A stretch of DNA of 7,774 bases. Origin: Cyanobacteria bacterium UBA2566 (GTDB lineage Bacteria; Cyanobacteriota; Cyanobacteriia; Cyanobacteriales; Desertifilaceae). Positions 1 through 5,144 of the stretch are shown here, piece by piece. The translations under genes and the position numbers were made by a program. Each line of letters opens with the position of its first letter. Positions within the stretch are counted from its first letter, which is position 1. The stretch covers positions 1 to 7,774 of the forward strand of contig DDLS01000015.1 in assembly GCA_002340255.1 (NCBI GenBank). The letters are read 5' to 3'. The notes below the pieces were generated by a model that ran no database searches, was not told the origin of the DNA, and saw only the letters and a program-made list of their open reading frames with translations.

Positions 1-1
1 G

Positions 2-119
2 TATCCCTCTTCTGTCACTCTTGGATAAAGGGGCGTGAAACCCTGATTCCTTCGTTAGCGCTCGCGGGCTGTAATGACGGAAATTCGTTAGAAGTTCCAA
101 GAGTGACAGAAAAGGGGTA
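2..119. repeat. MITE-like palindromic element
   Basis: A perfect 16-bp inverted repeat (ttctgtcactcttgga at 10-25, its reverse complement at 96-111) encloses about 70 bp. Pairing continues imperfectly outward, tatccct (2-8) against aggggta (113-119). The interior holds two direct copies of ttcgttag (51-58, 84-91). No transposase is nearby, so this is best described as a small non-autonomous element or a large cruciform. It could also be a terminal scar of an insertion sequence. The left edge touches the window start, so its true extent is uncertain. Confidence 0.5.
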
Positions 120-122
120 AGT

Positions 123-296
123 GTCAAGAGGAAACGCACTTTGACTGAAAGTGACCAAAAATCAGGCAATCGCAAAATAATTGAGTGGCTCTGGGATGAC
201 GAGTCCTTGAGCTATAAAACAGCTTGTCTAATTACCTCCTCAAAAGAAGAATCGAATAATGAATTAATATTTAATTCTAATATCAAATCCGAATAA
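123..296 (+). pseudogene. Possible C-terminal remnant of an unidentified gene
   Basis: An open stretch of about 57 codons ends at TAA (294-296) and has protein-like composition (for example NRKIIEWLWDDESL followed by SYKTACLI). There is no start codon or ribosome binding site, and the frame upstream is closed by stops within the palindromic element at 2-119 (stops at 72-77). The second palindromic element begins before its stop codon. This fits a gene tail left between two mobile repeats, but chance openness over 57 codons cannot be excluded. I do not recognise the family. Confidence 0.2.
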
Positions 297-416
297 TCAG
301 TTACACTATGTCATTGCGAACGGAACGCAGTGGAGTGAAGCAATCTCTTCTATCTCGGTAATCTTGGCGATTGCTTCCCTTCAGTCGCAATGACAACTGT
401 TTAACCGGACTTGATA
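281..416. repeat. Nested inverted-repeat element (REP/MITE-like)
   Basis: Three nested complementary pairs are visible: tatcaaatccg (281-291) with cggacttgata (406-416, one mismatch), tgtcattgcga (309-319) with tcgcaatgaca (385-395), and gaagcaatc (337-345) with gattgcttc (369-377). The core tgtcattgcga...gaagcaatc...gattgcttc resembles a palindromic repeat dispersed in many bacterial genomes, and the outer ends look like a second repeat around it. It would fold into a long hairpin. It lies just downstream of hepT and may act as its transcription terminator. Confidence 0.6.
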
Positions 417-435
417 TAGCAAGTCAAAACAGTAG

Positions 436-804
436 CTATTCAGAAATTCGATTTTCTAACTCGTGAATACAAGTTTCTACTTGAGTTTTTAAGTCAGGTA
501 ATTTATCAGGATTATGGATAATATTCCAGACGGTTTCTAAATCAATTGCCCAATAATGATGAGCGAGAATATTTCTAAAGTCTGTAATATCCCGCCAAGG
601 TACTGAAGGATACTGATTTTTTAATTCATCAGGGAGTTTATTGGCTGCTTCACCAATAATTTCTAGTTCACGGATAACAGCCATTTGTACTGTTCGATTC
701 GTTAAAAAACTTTGTTTTCCCTGTTGAATATGAATCGCTATCGCTTCAATAGATTCTTTAATATGATAAAGAAAGAATAGGGGAGATTTAGGTTTCTTAT
801 TCAT
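436..804 (-). CDS. hepT: HepT-like HEPN ribonuclease toxin (DUF86)
   Basis: A 122-aa HEPN-domain protein of the DUF86/HepT family, the toxin of type VII HepT/MntA modules. These toxins are RNases whose active site is the RX4HXY motif, visible here as RNILAHHY (R77, H82, Y84). The preceding helix (AVIRELEIIGEAANKLP, about 43-58) is also typical. Length matches the family. The start ATG (802-804) overlaps the mntA stop as ATGA, and no Shine-Dalgarno sequence is visible, which suggests translational coupling. In characterised systems the partner inactivates HepT by adding AMP to the motif tyrosine (Y84 here). Family assignment is firm. RNA target and activity in this host are inferred. Confidence 0.93.
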   Translation of the reverse strand: MNKKPKSPLFFLYHIKESIEAIAIHIQQGKQSFLTNRTVQMAVIRELEIIGEAANKLPDELKNQYPSVPWRDITDFRNILAHHYWAIDLETVWNIIHNPDKLPDLKTQVETCIHELENRISE

Positions 805-1088
805 AGGGGAATTGCGGATGATAAAACTTCCTGTTTAATAGTATGATGTAAGGCTGTGCTATGCACAATATCAACATCACAGTTCAGCAGTTCTTGTAAT
901 GCCCTTCGCAAGCGAATAACATCAAATAAATCTTGTTCTGGATTGGGATCAATCAGAAAATCAATGTCACTATTTTCGGTGTTTTCACCTTTAGCAACTG
1001 AACCAAACACTCTAATGTTAGTAGAGTGATATTGTTCAGCTAATTTGATAATATTAGAGCGGTATTGTTTTAATTGTTGTAAGTTCAT
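801..1088 (-). CDS. mntA: MntA-like minimal nucleotidyltransferase antitoxin
   Basis: A 95-aa minimal nucleotidyltransferase (MNT). The Pol-beta-type signature GSx10DxD is complete: G29-S30 and D41-x-D43. A later acidic pair in CDVDIV (D71, D73) fits the third metal ligand. In studied HepT/MntA modules this enzyme neutralises HepT by AMPylating its active-site tyrosine. Here the gene precedes hepT and overlaps it by four bases, the usual arrangement for the pair. A possible ribosome binding site (AGGTAA in the reverse complement) lies a few bases before the ATG. All visible catalytic residues are intact, so the module looks functional despite its degraded surroundings. Confidence 0.93.
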   Translation of the reverse strand: MNLQQLKQYRSNIIKLAEQYHSTNIRVFGSVAKGENTENSDIDFLIDPNPEQDLFDVIRLRRALQELLNCDVDIVHSTALHHTIKQEVLSSAIPL

Positions 1089-1120
1089 GGTAAATTACCT
1101 GAATTGATTTGGTCAGTTAA

Positions 1121-1315
1121 TCAAATTGTAGCAGATTTGCTCTTATTAGGACTAGCACGGAAAAGACCAGAAAACGAAGTCTCTATTTCTTCAGGGAGGG
1201 GATCATTAAAATCATCAGGTACAAGAAATTCACCTTCATACAAACCAATAGGACGGCGTTTTTTTAGGTGTTTTTGTAAATAATGCCATAATCTTTTATG
1301 GTTATGGAAAGACAA
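1121..1315 (-). pseudogene. DUF2281-type antitoxin, N-terminally truncated
   Basis: The segment GLYEGEFLVPDDFNDPLPEE (about residues 24-43) matches the conserved C-terminal end of small DUF2281 antitoxins, which normally have an N-terminal helical dimerisation/DNA-binding half and end soon after this motif. Here the frame opens only after an in-frame TGA directly before a TTG codon (1313-1315). There is no ATG, so the N-terminal half is missing. The last 14 residues (LFRASPNKSKSATI) are not typical of the family. The fragment sits 32 bp upstream of mntA and could be co-transcribed with it. I read it as a relic. Use of the TTG to make a short protein is possible but unsupported. Confidence 0.5.
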
Positions 1316-1482
1316 TCACGGCTAGTAGATGGGGATTGCATGACTTGTGCATCACAGTGCAAGACCTGGGGATAATGCGCATAGTCTCCTGTATTTTCTA
1401 AGTTGTAGCCATTGTTGCTATATCTTAATAAATCTTCATATCCCGAATTCTGAGCGAAGATAGACTGGTCACCTCTTGTGGA
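1264..1482 (-). other. Open frame overlapping the antitoxin relic; origin unclear
   Basis: This covers most of the non-genic stretch 1316-1552. A 72-codon frame is open between stops at 1483-1485 and 1264-1266, overlapping the DUF2281 relic in another frame. It contains phrases such as NGYNLENTGDYAHYPQ but has no upstream start or ribosome binding site, and I recognise no family. It may be decayed coding sequence from the gene that once preceded the antitoxin relic, or chance. The rest of the stretch holds one copy of a 15-bp repeat (1456-1470) and a HIP1 site (1531-1538). Confidence 0.15.
1456..1470 (+). repeat. 15-bp direct repeat, left copy
   Basis: The sequence gaagatagactggtc occurs here and, identically and in the same orientation, at 6801-6815. 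The copies lie outside the two ends of the Ubl operon. Confidence 0.5.
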
Positions 1483-1538
1483 TTATAGACACTGAACCAA
1501 AATTGAGCAAACCGATTATCCTAGAAATAGGCGATCGC

Positions 1539-1544
1539 AGGAAA
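1539..1544 (+). promoter_or_regulatory. Ribosome binding site for the 57-aa gene
   Basis: The sequence aggaaa lies eight bases before the ATG at 1553, directly after a HIP1 octamer (gcgatcgc, 1531-1538). It supports translation of the very short gene that follows. Confidence 0.55.
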
Positions 1545-1552
1545 CCCACCCT

Positions 1553-1726
1553 ATGGAAACCATTACCATTCAAGTTGAGGCTGAACTCGCCCAAGCTTAT
1601 CGAGCAGCCGAACCCCAGCAACAACAAAATCCTAACTCGTTTAATGACCTAGTAAAACAAATGCGAGAAGAAGCGGCTGCCAATGGGTTGACTGCTGAAA
1701 TTTTAGCCGAACTCTTAGAGGTGTAG
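1553..1726 (+). CDS. Small antitoxin-like protein, internally shortened
   Basis: A 57-aa protein starting METITIQVEAELAQAYRAAE, a beginning I associate with a family of small cyanobacterial antitoxin-like proteins whose members usually continue with a linker (about 15-20 residues) before a final helix ending in GLTPEIL. Here the linker is replaced by QQQQNPNSFNDL and the final helix is present (ANGLTAEILAELL, about 43-55). It may be an internally deleted but still translated member. A good ribosome binding site precedes it, and the next gene starts four bases after its TAG. Function as an antitoxin is inferred from family style; I see no catalytic motif. Confidence 0.6.
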   Translation: METITIQVEAELAQAYRAAEPQQQQNPNSFNDLVKQMREEAAANGLTAEILAELLEV

Positions 1727-1730
1727 TTGC

Positions 1731-1916
1731 ATGAAAGAAGCTATCCAGCCTAGCGAGAAAGATATTCGTCTGACTGCGGAAACAGCACAGAAACTAGCAG
1801 CTTATGCAGAAAATGAGTGCAAACGTAAGAGTCTTTTGAAAAGTCACCAAGCTCTTGATGAACTCGCCGCTTTGCATCAGGAAATGGGTGGATACTCTAT
1901 ATCATCAACAAATTGA
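1731..1916 (+). CDS. Small hypothetical protein paired with the antitoxin-like gene
   Basis: A 61-aa hydrophilic, mostly helical protein beginning MKEAIQPSEKDIRLTAETAQ, with an Ala-rich amphipathic helix (about 14-27) and a second helix (HQALDELAALHQEM, about 39-52). Its start lies four bases after the upstream stop, so the two genes are almost certainly one transcript. I do not recognise it with certainty. It could be a short toxin partner, or the N-terminal piece of a longer protein whose frame was lost: the last residues (YSISSTN) look unlike the rest. No membrane segment or catalytic motif is visible. Confidence 0.5.
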   Translation: MKEAIQPSEKDIRLTAETAQKLAAYAENECKRKSLLKSHQALDELAALHQEMGGYSISSTN

Positions 1917-1928
1917 TCCCTACCCATC

Positions 1929-1953
1929 TATAGATCGGTTTAAGTGATCTATA
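1929..1953. terminator. Weak stem-loop between convergent genes
   Basis: An 8-bp inverted repeat, tatagatc (1929-1936) and gatctata (1946-1953), with a 9-base loop lies between the plus-strand small gene and the end of the minus-strand ubiquitin-like operon. It overlaps the operon's last stop codon. The stem is AT-rich and no T-run follows on either strand, so terminator activity is only a suggestion. Confidence 0.25.
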
Positions 1954-2950
1954 TTCTGCGTATTCTCAAAGTAAATTGGGTAGATTTTCTTGAGCTATGA
2001 TTCCATACTTTTATACTATAAATACCCGATTGTAAAGAAAAATTTCTTAATCGATCTGAACCTGAACTTGTGCTTCTTGAATTGTCAATAGTGTTTCCTT
2101 GTGAATCAATAATCTCAAAATCTCCATCTGCCTCCATATCTTTGAGATCAATATCAAATCGGCTTTGTTGAGGAATATAAAGCCTATATAAAATGGGATT
2201 AGTTTCCTGGTTGTTTGTACTCAGATACCCTTGGTAACTGACTTCAGAACCAGATGATAGAGAATATGGATAAGCATTAAGGGCATTTTTGTAAGTGTCC
2301 CTTTCATTTCTATAATTATCCCTCTGATTTTTGTAAGTATCTCTTTCATTTTTATAGGCATCTCTCTGATTTTTATAATTATTTTTTTCGGTTTCTAAAT
2401 TTTGACGTTCTGTTACAAAGCAATCTAGCTTTTCTTCTAAAGAAAAAACTTTTTCTTCAAGGTTTATAGGTGTTATTGATTCATCATAACAATCATCTAA
2501 AGTGAGGTCTATTTTGTTGCTTATATCAACAATTTTTTGATTCACTTTATCTTGCGTGTCCTCCATAGAAGAAATTTGTATTCCTTGATCGAGATTGCGT
2601 GATTGGAAGTCCTTAATACGTTTCCTTTGCTGGTAGATAAAGTATCCTAGTACAGCTATTGCTAACACAAGTAAATAGCAAAAAACAGTGAGAATTGTAT
2701 TTTTTTTCTGTAGCTTTTTAACGTTACCCAATCGAGGAGCATCAGGGAACTCAGCAAGGGTTTCAGTTTGGTTGCAATGCCGGCCTCCCATGGCCTCCCA
2801 ACTACTGTATAGAAATGCTGACTTGCATCCAGCACAGAAAACAATCTCATCGCCTGCTTTGATTTGATCCTGTGTATATGGATCTTTGCGTCCTTCACCG
2901 AGAAATTCCCTATGACTGCTCCGATCCACTGTATGGCGATACACACTCAT
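1949..2950 (-). CDS. Membrane-anchored RING/U-box-like zinc-finger protein with coiled coil and PPC-like domain
   Basis: A 333-aa protein, last in the ubiquitin-like operon. Residues 23-65 form a RING/U-box-like treble clef: DPYT (23-26), GDEIV, then C39-x2-C42 and H58-C59. Only one set of four zinc ligands is visible, and Asp-Pro stands where a full RING has its first cysteine. A single transmembrane helix follows (about 85-106), then a coiled coil (about 107-225) ending in five heptads of the type YKN[QE]RD[ANT] (191-225). Residues 232-333 form a beta-sandwich resembling the PPC (pre-peptidase C-terminal) domain, with a DxDxDxE-like stretch (DMEADGDFEI) and the ending GIYSIKVWN. The zinc finger probably faces the cytoplasm and the PPC-like domain the outside or periplasm. 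Its position suggests an E3-like or substrate-recruiting role, which is inferred. The upstream ribosome binding site is weak, and the start is 15 bases after the full-length JAB frame ends. Confidence 0.75.
   Translation of the reverse strand: MSVYRHTVDRSSHREFLGEGRKDPYTQDQIKAGDEIVFCAGCKSAFLYSSWEAMGGRHCNQTETLAEFPDAPRLGNVKKLQKKNTILTVFCYLLVLAIAVLGYFIYQQRKRIKDFQSRNLDQGIQISSMEDTQDKVNQKIVDISNKIDLTLDDCYDESITPINLEEKVFSLEEKLDCFVTERQNLETEKNNYKNQRDAYKNERDTYKNQRDNYRNERDTYKNALNAYPYSLSSGSEVSYQGYLSTNNQETNPILYRLYIPQQSRFDIDLKDMEADGDFEIIDSQGNTIDNSRSTSSGSDRLRNFSLQSGIYSIKVWNHSSRKSTQFTLRIRRI
2276..2380 (-). repeat. 21-bp tandem repeats encoding coiled-coil heptads
   Basis: Five consecutive 21-bp units encode variants of [ANT]YKN[QE]RD (residues 191-225 of the RING-like protein). 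Two 42-bp super-units are clearest, coding QRDAYKNERDTYKN and QRDNYRNERDTYKN. The repeat lengthens the coiled coil between the membrane helix and the PPC-like domain, and such arrays can change copy number. Confidence 0.75.
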
Positions 2951-2965
2951 ATATTTAAGTCCAAC

Positions 2966-3088
2966 TCATTCTTCATTTGAAGCAGGTAGTAGTGCATTAC
3001 TCTTTATTACATAACCTCTACATTCGCGAGAGTCAGCGCCGTAGAATACGTGCCATATCTGTTTGTGTGGATTTAGAACAATGGCAAA
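2966..3088 (-). pseudogene. Detached C-terminal end of the JAB domain after an in-frame TAG
   Basis: Past the TAG at 3089-3091 the same frame stays open for 40 codons to a TGA at 2966-2968. It encodes FAIVLNPHKQIWHVFYGADS and a short tail ending PASNEE. This is what the end of a JAB domain looks like: a strand of the form AIVLNP after NDW, then a strand IWHVFYG. The stop is therefore very likely a nonsense change within a once-continuous 421-codon gene; CAG to TAG (one transition) is the simplest. The TGA lies 15 bases before the next gene, a normal spacing for this operon. Alternatives are a sequencing error or readthrough. Confidence 0.8.
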
Positions 3089-4231
3089 CTACCAATCATT
3101 ACCAAACATGCGTTTCTGAGTTGCACGATCTGTACCTGACATAAAAACATCTAGATTATTTGGATGGGTATGATACCAACCAATAACCTGTAAGTCTGTA
3201 TCCAGCCGATCCACATCGTCAAGCATTTCTTTCCAGGTTTCATGGGTAAATTCTAGATAAGCAGGACTAGCTTTTGCCAGCCTACCTGGAATGGCTTGTT
3301 CGATGATTGCATAGGTCAAATTCACATCAGAATCTCGAAAAGTATGACCCAAAAGGATACCACCTTGTTCAACCTTGTTAAACAAGGTTTTATTTCCCCA
3401 ACTAATATATCTTTGGATCTGATCAAAGGCTCTCATTTCTAAATAGCAGATGTAATCATGAGAGTAGTCTGCTCTGTTTTTTCTGACATCAGATTTCAAG
3501 CTATTCACATGGGGCATATCATACTTTTTTCTTTCAGTCGGAGAGTAAGGAGGCTTGGAGTCTTGGATCTCAAACTTGACTTTTCTTGTCACCTGGGGGC
3601 TTGATGTGACTTGAAATTTATGCTGGTTTTGAACATTAAAATTTTTGGTAGATGTTATCTGAAATGTCTTGCTACTGGGAAATTGAATATGATCGGTAGG
3701 GCACAATTGTCTTTTATTTTGCTTGTACCATTTTGCCGCTTCCTCATTAACAACTCTTGGGGAATCTGGTTGTACATAACCCTCTTCATATTGAAGGGAG
3801 CGGGCTACCCGTAAGATATAGCTTCCCAGATCTTGTTCTGGAAAAGTTCCCTCATAATAATCTCTCCACTGCCCATGTTTACCCAAACCAAACTTCCCCA
3901 GTGTAAAATGGGGATGAAAAATAATTGGGGAATCTCCTATCAATTTTATTTCGGGGACAAAACTTCGGTGAAGTGTATAATCAAAAATATCTTCAATAGG
4001 TATTGTGTTTTCTGATATTTCTTGATTAGTGTTTTTAGGATCAAAATCTATATTAGTAGAAAACCAAAAACCTTGATGAATACGCAAACGATAAATACGC
4101 AAAGATTTTATTAAGAGATTATCTTGTATTTGTATCAAACTTTTTATGTTCATCTGAATATAAAGTTTTTGATTGTATGATATAAACTTGACCGCAGGAA
4201 CTTCTACACTCGGTATAAGATTGGTCCTCAT
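3089..4231 (-). CDS. Inactive E2-like (UEV) domain fused to JAB/JAMM isopeptidase, cut by a premature stop
   Basis: A 380-aa protein as read to the first stop. Residues 1-185 resemble an E2 fold and align with the neighbouring E2. Its GKHGQW-R123 stands where the neighbour has GNW-C99, so the catalytic cysteine is missing. LGSYILRVARSLQ, PDSP and the CPTDHIQFP region match the E2's LGNHVIRMIRTLQ, PDSP and FPCDSTTLP. Residues 186-250 are a linker with four KxFx[IV] or KFx[IV] copies. Residues 260-380 are a JAB/JAMM metallopeptidase with E288 (VEQGGILLG) and H354-T-H356-P-x8-S365-x2-D368. Such enzymes cleave Ubl conjugates or precursors, using zinc. The active-site residues are all present, but TAG at 3089 removes the last strands, so the product may be unstable. 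A strong AGGAG (4239-4243 on the minus strand) sits seven bases before the ATG. Confidence 0.85.
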   Translation of the reverse strand: MRTNLIPSVEVPAVKFISYNQKLYIQMNIKSLIQIQDNLLIKSLRIYRLRIHQGFWFSTNIDFDPKNTNQEISENTIPIEDIFDYTLHRSFVPEIKLIGDSPIIFHPHFTLGKFGLGKHGQWRDYYEGTFPEQDLGSYILRVARSLQYEEGYVQPDSPRVVNEEAAKWYKQNKRQLCPTDHIQFPSSKTFQITSTKNFNVQNQHKFQVTSSPQVTRKVKFEIQDSKPPYSPTERKKYDMPHVNSLKSDVRKNRADYSHDYICYLEMRAFDQIQRYISWGNKTLFNKVEQGGILLGHTFRDSDVNLTYAIIEQAIPGRLAKASPAYLEFTHETWKEMLDDVDRLDTDLQVIGWYHTHPNNLDVFMSGTDRATQKRMFGNDW

Positions 4232-4238
4232 ATTATCT

Positions 4239-4243
4239 CTCCT
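4239..4243 (-). promoter_or_regulatory. Ribosome binding site of the UEV-JAB gene
   Basis: The minus strand reads AGAGGAGAG (4237-4245), containing AGGAG seven bases before the ATG at 4229-4231. It fixes the start of the UEV-JAB gene and is the strongest Shine-Dalgarno sequence in the operon. Confidence 0.7.
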
Positions 4244-4266
4244 CTAAAAAATGCGAAATTTAGATA

Positions 4267-4301
4267 TTACCCCTCTAAATTATGATGGTAAAGAGGGGTA
4301 A
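4267..4301 (-). promoter_or_regulatory. Intercistronic hairpin between E2 and UEV-JAB genes
   Basis: A perfect 10-bp inverted repeat, ttacccctct (4267-4276) and agaggggtaa (4292-4301), with a 15-base loop fills most of the only sizeable gap in the operon (80 bp). No T-run follows immediately on the minus strand, although TTTTTT occurs about 20 bases further on. It may set the ratio of E2 to deconjugase by partial termination, RNA processing or mRNA protection. Confidence 0.5.
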
Positions 4302-4311
4302 ATTAAAGAGC

Positions 4312-4848
4312 TTATTCAATCTGAAACTTTTTCTTGCTCTTAGGCTGTACTGTAAATTTAGACTTGGTTGGATCGGGAAGAGTTGTAGAATCACAAGGAA
4401 ATAGATTGCTGCTTCTCTTCCGCACGAACCAATCTTTTGCGTCACTATTAGCCGGACTATCAGGGTTGGTTATATCTAAATCAAACTGCAAAGTTCGGAT
4501 CATGCGAATCACATGATTTCCTAAGCTTTCAGAAACATCCCAAGATCCATAGCACCAGTTGCCATTACTATACCAGTTAGGGTGGTAAGGAGGGGGAGTT
4601 GTTTTCATGTTGATTAATGGAGGACTATTCGGGTAAGCCTCTGATAGCTCTAGAGAAATGATATGTTCATCGCGGTAGCTTGGCATTGAATTAATAATGG
4701 TCTTGACTTTTACAGTGAGTTCATAGGCTTCAATATAAGGAGGATCGCCCTTGATAGGCTTCCACTGGATGATATTGCCTCTAAGATTAACCATTTCACT
4801 GTGGTCATTTTTCAAACGAATCAGTCGAATTTCTTGAGGTGTAGCCAT
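4312..4848 (-). CDS. E2-like ubiquitin-conjugating enzyme
   Basis: A 178-aa protein with the landmarks of the UBC/E2 fold in order: a strand-rich N-terminus, YPNSPPLINMKT (72-83, the E2 YPxxPP region), HPN (89-91), then C99 in GNWCYGSW at the position of the E2 catalytic cysteine, a helix LGNHVIRMIRTLQ (109-121), and SPANSDA (131-137, matching the canonical SPAN). It should accept the Ubl from the E1 as a thioester and pass it to a target. The C-terminal tail beyond the fold (about 155-178) is basic and holds two motif copies, KFTV (164-167) and KFQI (174-177), the second ending one residue before the C-terminus. AGGAGA lies five bases before the ATG, and the Ubl gene ends 15 bases upstream. 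Confidence 0.87.
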   Translation of the reverse strand: MATPQEIRLIRLKNDHSEMVNLRGNIIQWKPIKGDPPYIEAYELTVKVKTIINSMPSYRDEHIISLELSEAYPNSPPLINMKTTPPPYHPNWYSNGNWCYGSWDVSESLGNHVIRMIRTLQFDLDITNPDSPANSDAKDWFVRKRSSNLFPCDSTTLPDPTKSKFTVQPKSKKKFQIE

Positions 4849-4863
4849 GTTTATCTCCTAATA

Positions 4864-5124
4864 TTAAATTCCTGCATCAGTAGCTTGAATAAGACGGAGT
4901 GTGTTTTTGTTGGGTTCTTCCACACCTGCATCATGGAAGGTTTGATCGGGAGGAATGTCGTTGCCACCTTTAAAGGATAATTTGTAACCTTGAGGATCTG
5001 GGTTTATAAAATTAGCTGCAATTAATTCCGCAACTGCCTCTTGTGCCGTAATAGTGTCGTCTAAGTTCACAGTCACGGTTCTACCGTCTGTCGGATGAAC
5101 GAAATTAACGTTAACATCTGCCAT
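4864..5124 (-). CDS. Ubiquitin-like beta-grasp modifier protein
   Basis: An 86-aa protein whose pattern fits a ubiquitin-like beta-grasp fold: strand VNVNFVH, hairpin, strand RTVTVNL, helix AQEAVAELIAANFI (27-40), strand YKLSFKGG (47-54), a PPDQTFHDAG turn (58-67) and a final strand NTLRLIQAT. It is placed between E1 and E2 genes and is the presumed modifier. It ends ATDAGI, with one glycine followed by isoleucine instead of a terminal Gly-Gly. Removal of one residue would expose Ala-Gly. The ATG at 5122-5124 is preferred because AGGAAC (5132-5137, minus strand) lies seven bases before it. A TTG at 5146-5148, overlapping the E1 stop, would add eight residues. The fold somewhat resembles YukD/EsaB-type Ubls, which are not conjugated. 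Confidence 0.8.
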   Translation of the reverse strand: MADVNVNFVHPTDGRTVTVNLDDTITAQEAVAELIAANFINPDPQGYKLSFKGGNDIPPDQTFHDAGVEEPNKNTLRLIQATDAGI

Positions 5125-5131
5125 TTTTTTT

Positions 5132-5137
5132 GTTCCT
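5132..5137 (-). promoter_or_regulatory. Ribosome binding site deciding the Ubl start
   Basis: AGGAAC on the minus strand lies seven bases before ATG 5122-5124, separated by an A-run. It argues for this ATG and against the upstream TTG at 5146-5148. Confidence 0.6.
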
Positions 5138-5144
5138 ATGTCAA

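Noticed and set aside
2276..2380. Regularly spaced repeats considered as a CRISPR array
   Set aside because: Units are 21 bp with no spacers, stay in frame and encode heptads, so they are protein-coding tandem repeats.
2662..2946. 94-codon minus-strand frame inside the RING-like gene
   Set aside because: It is a shadow in another frame of the RING-like gene. That frame has zinc-ligand, membrane, coiled-coil and PPC patterns, while this one shows no family features.
3611..4015. Plus-strand frames of 60-67 codons opposite the UEV-JAB gene
   Set aside because: Antisense to a well-supported gene, with no ribosome binding site and no recognisable motif.
4334..4516. 60-codon plus-strand frame opposite the E2 gene
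   Set aside because: Antisense shadow of the E2 coding region.
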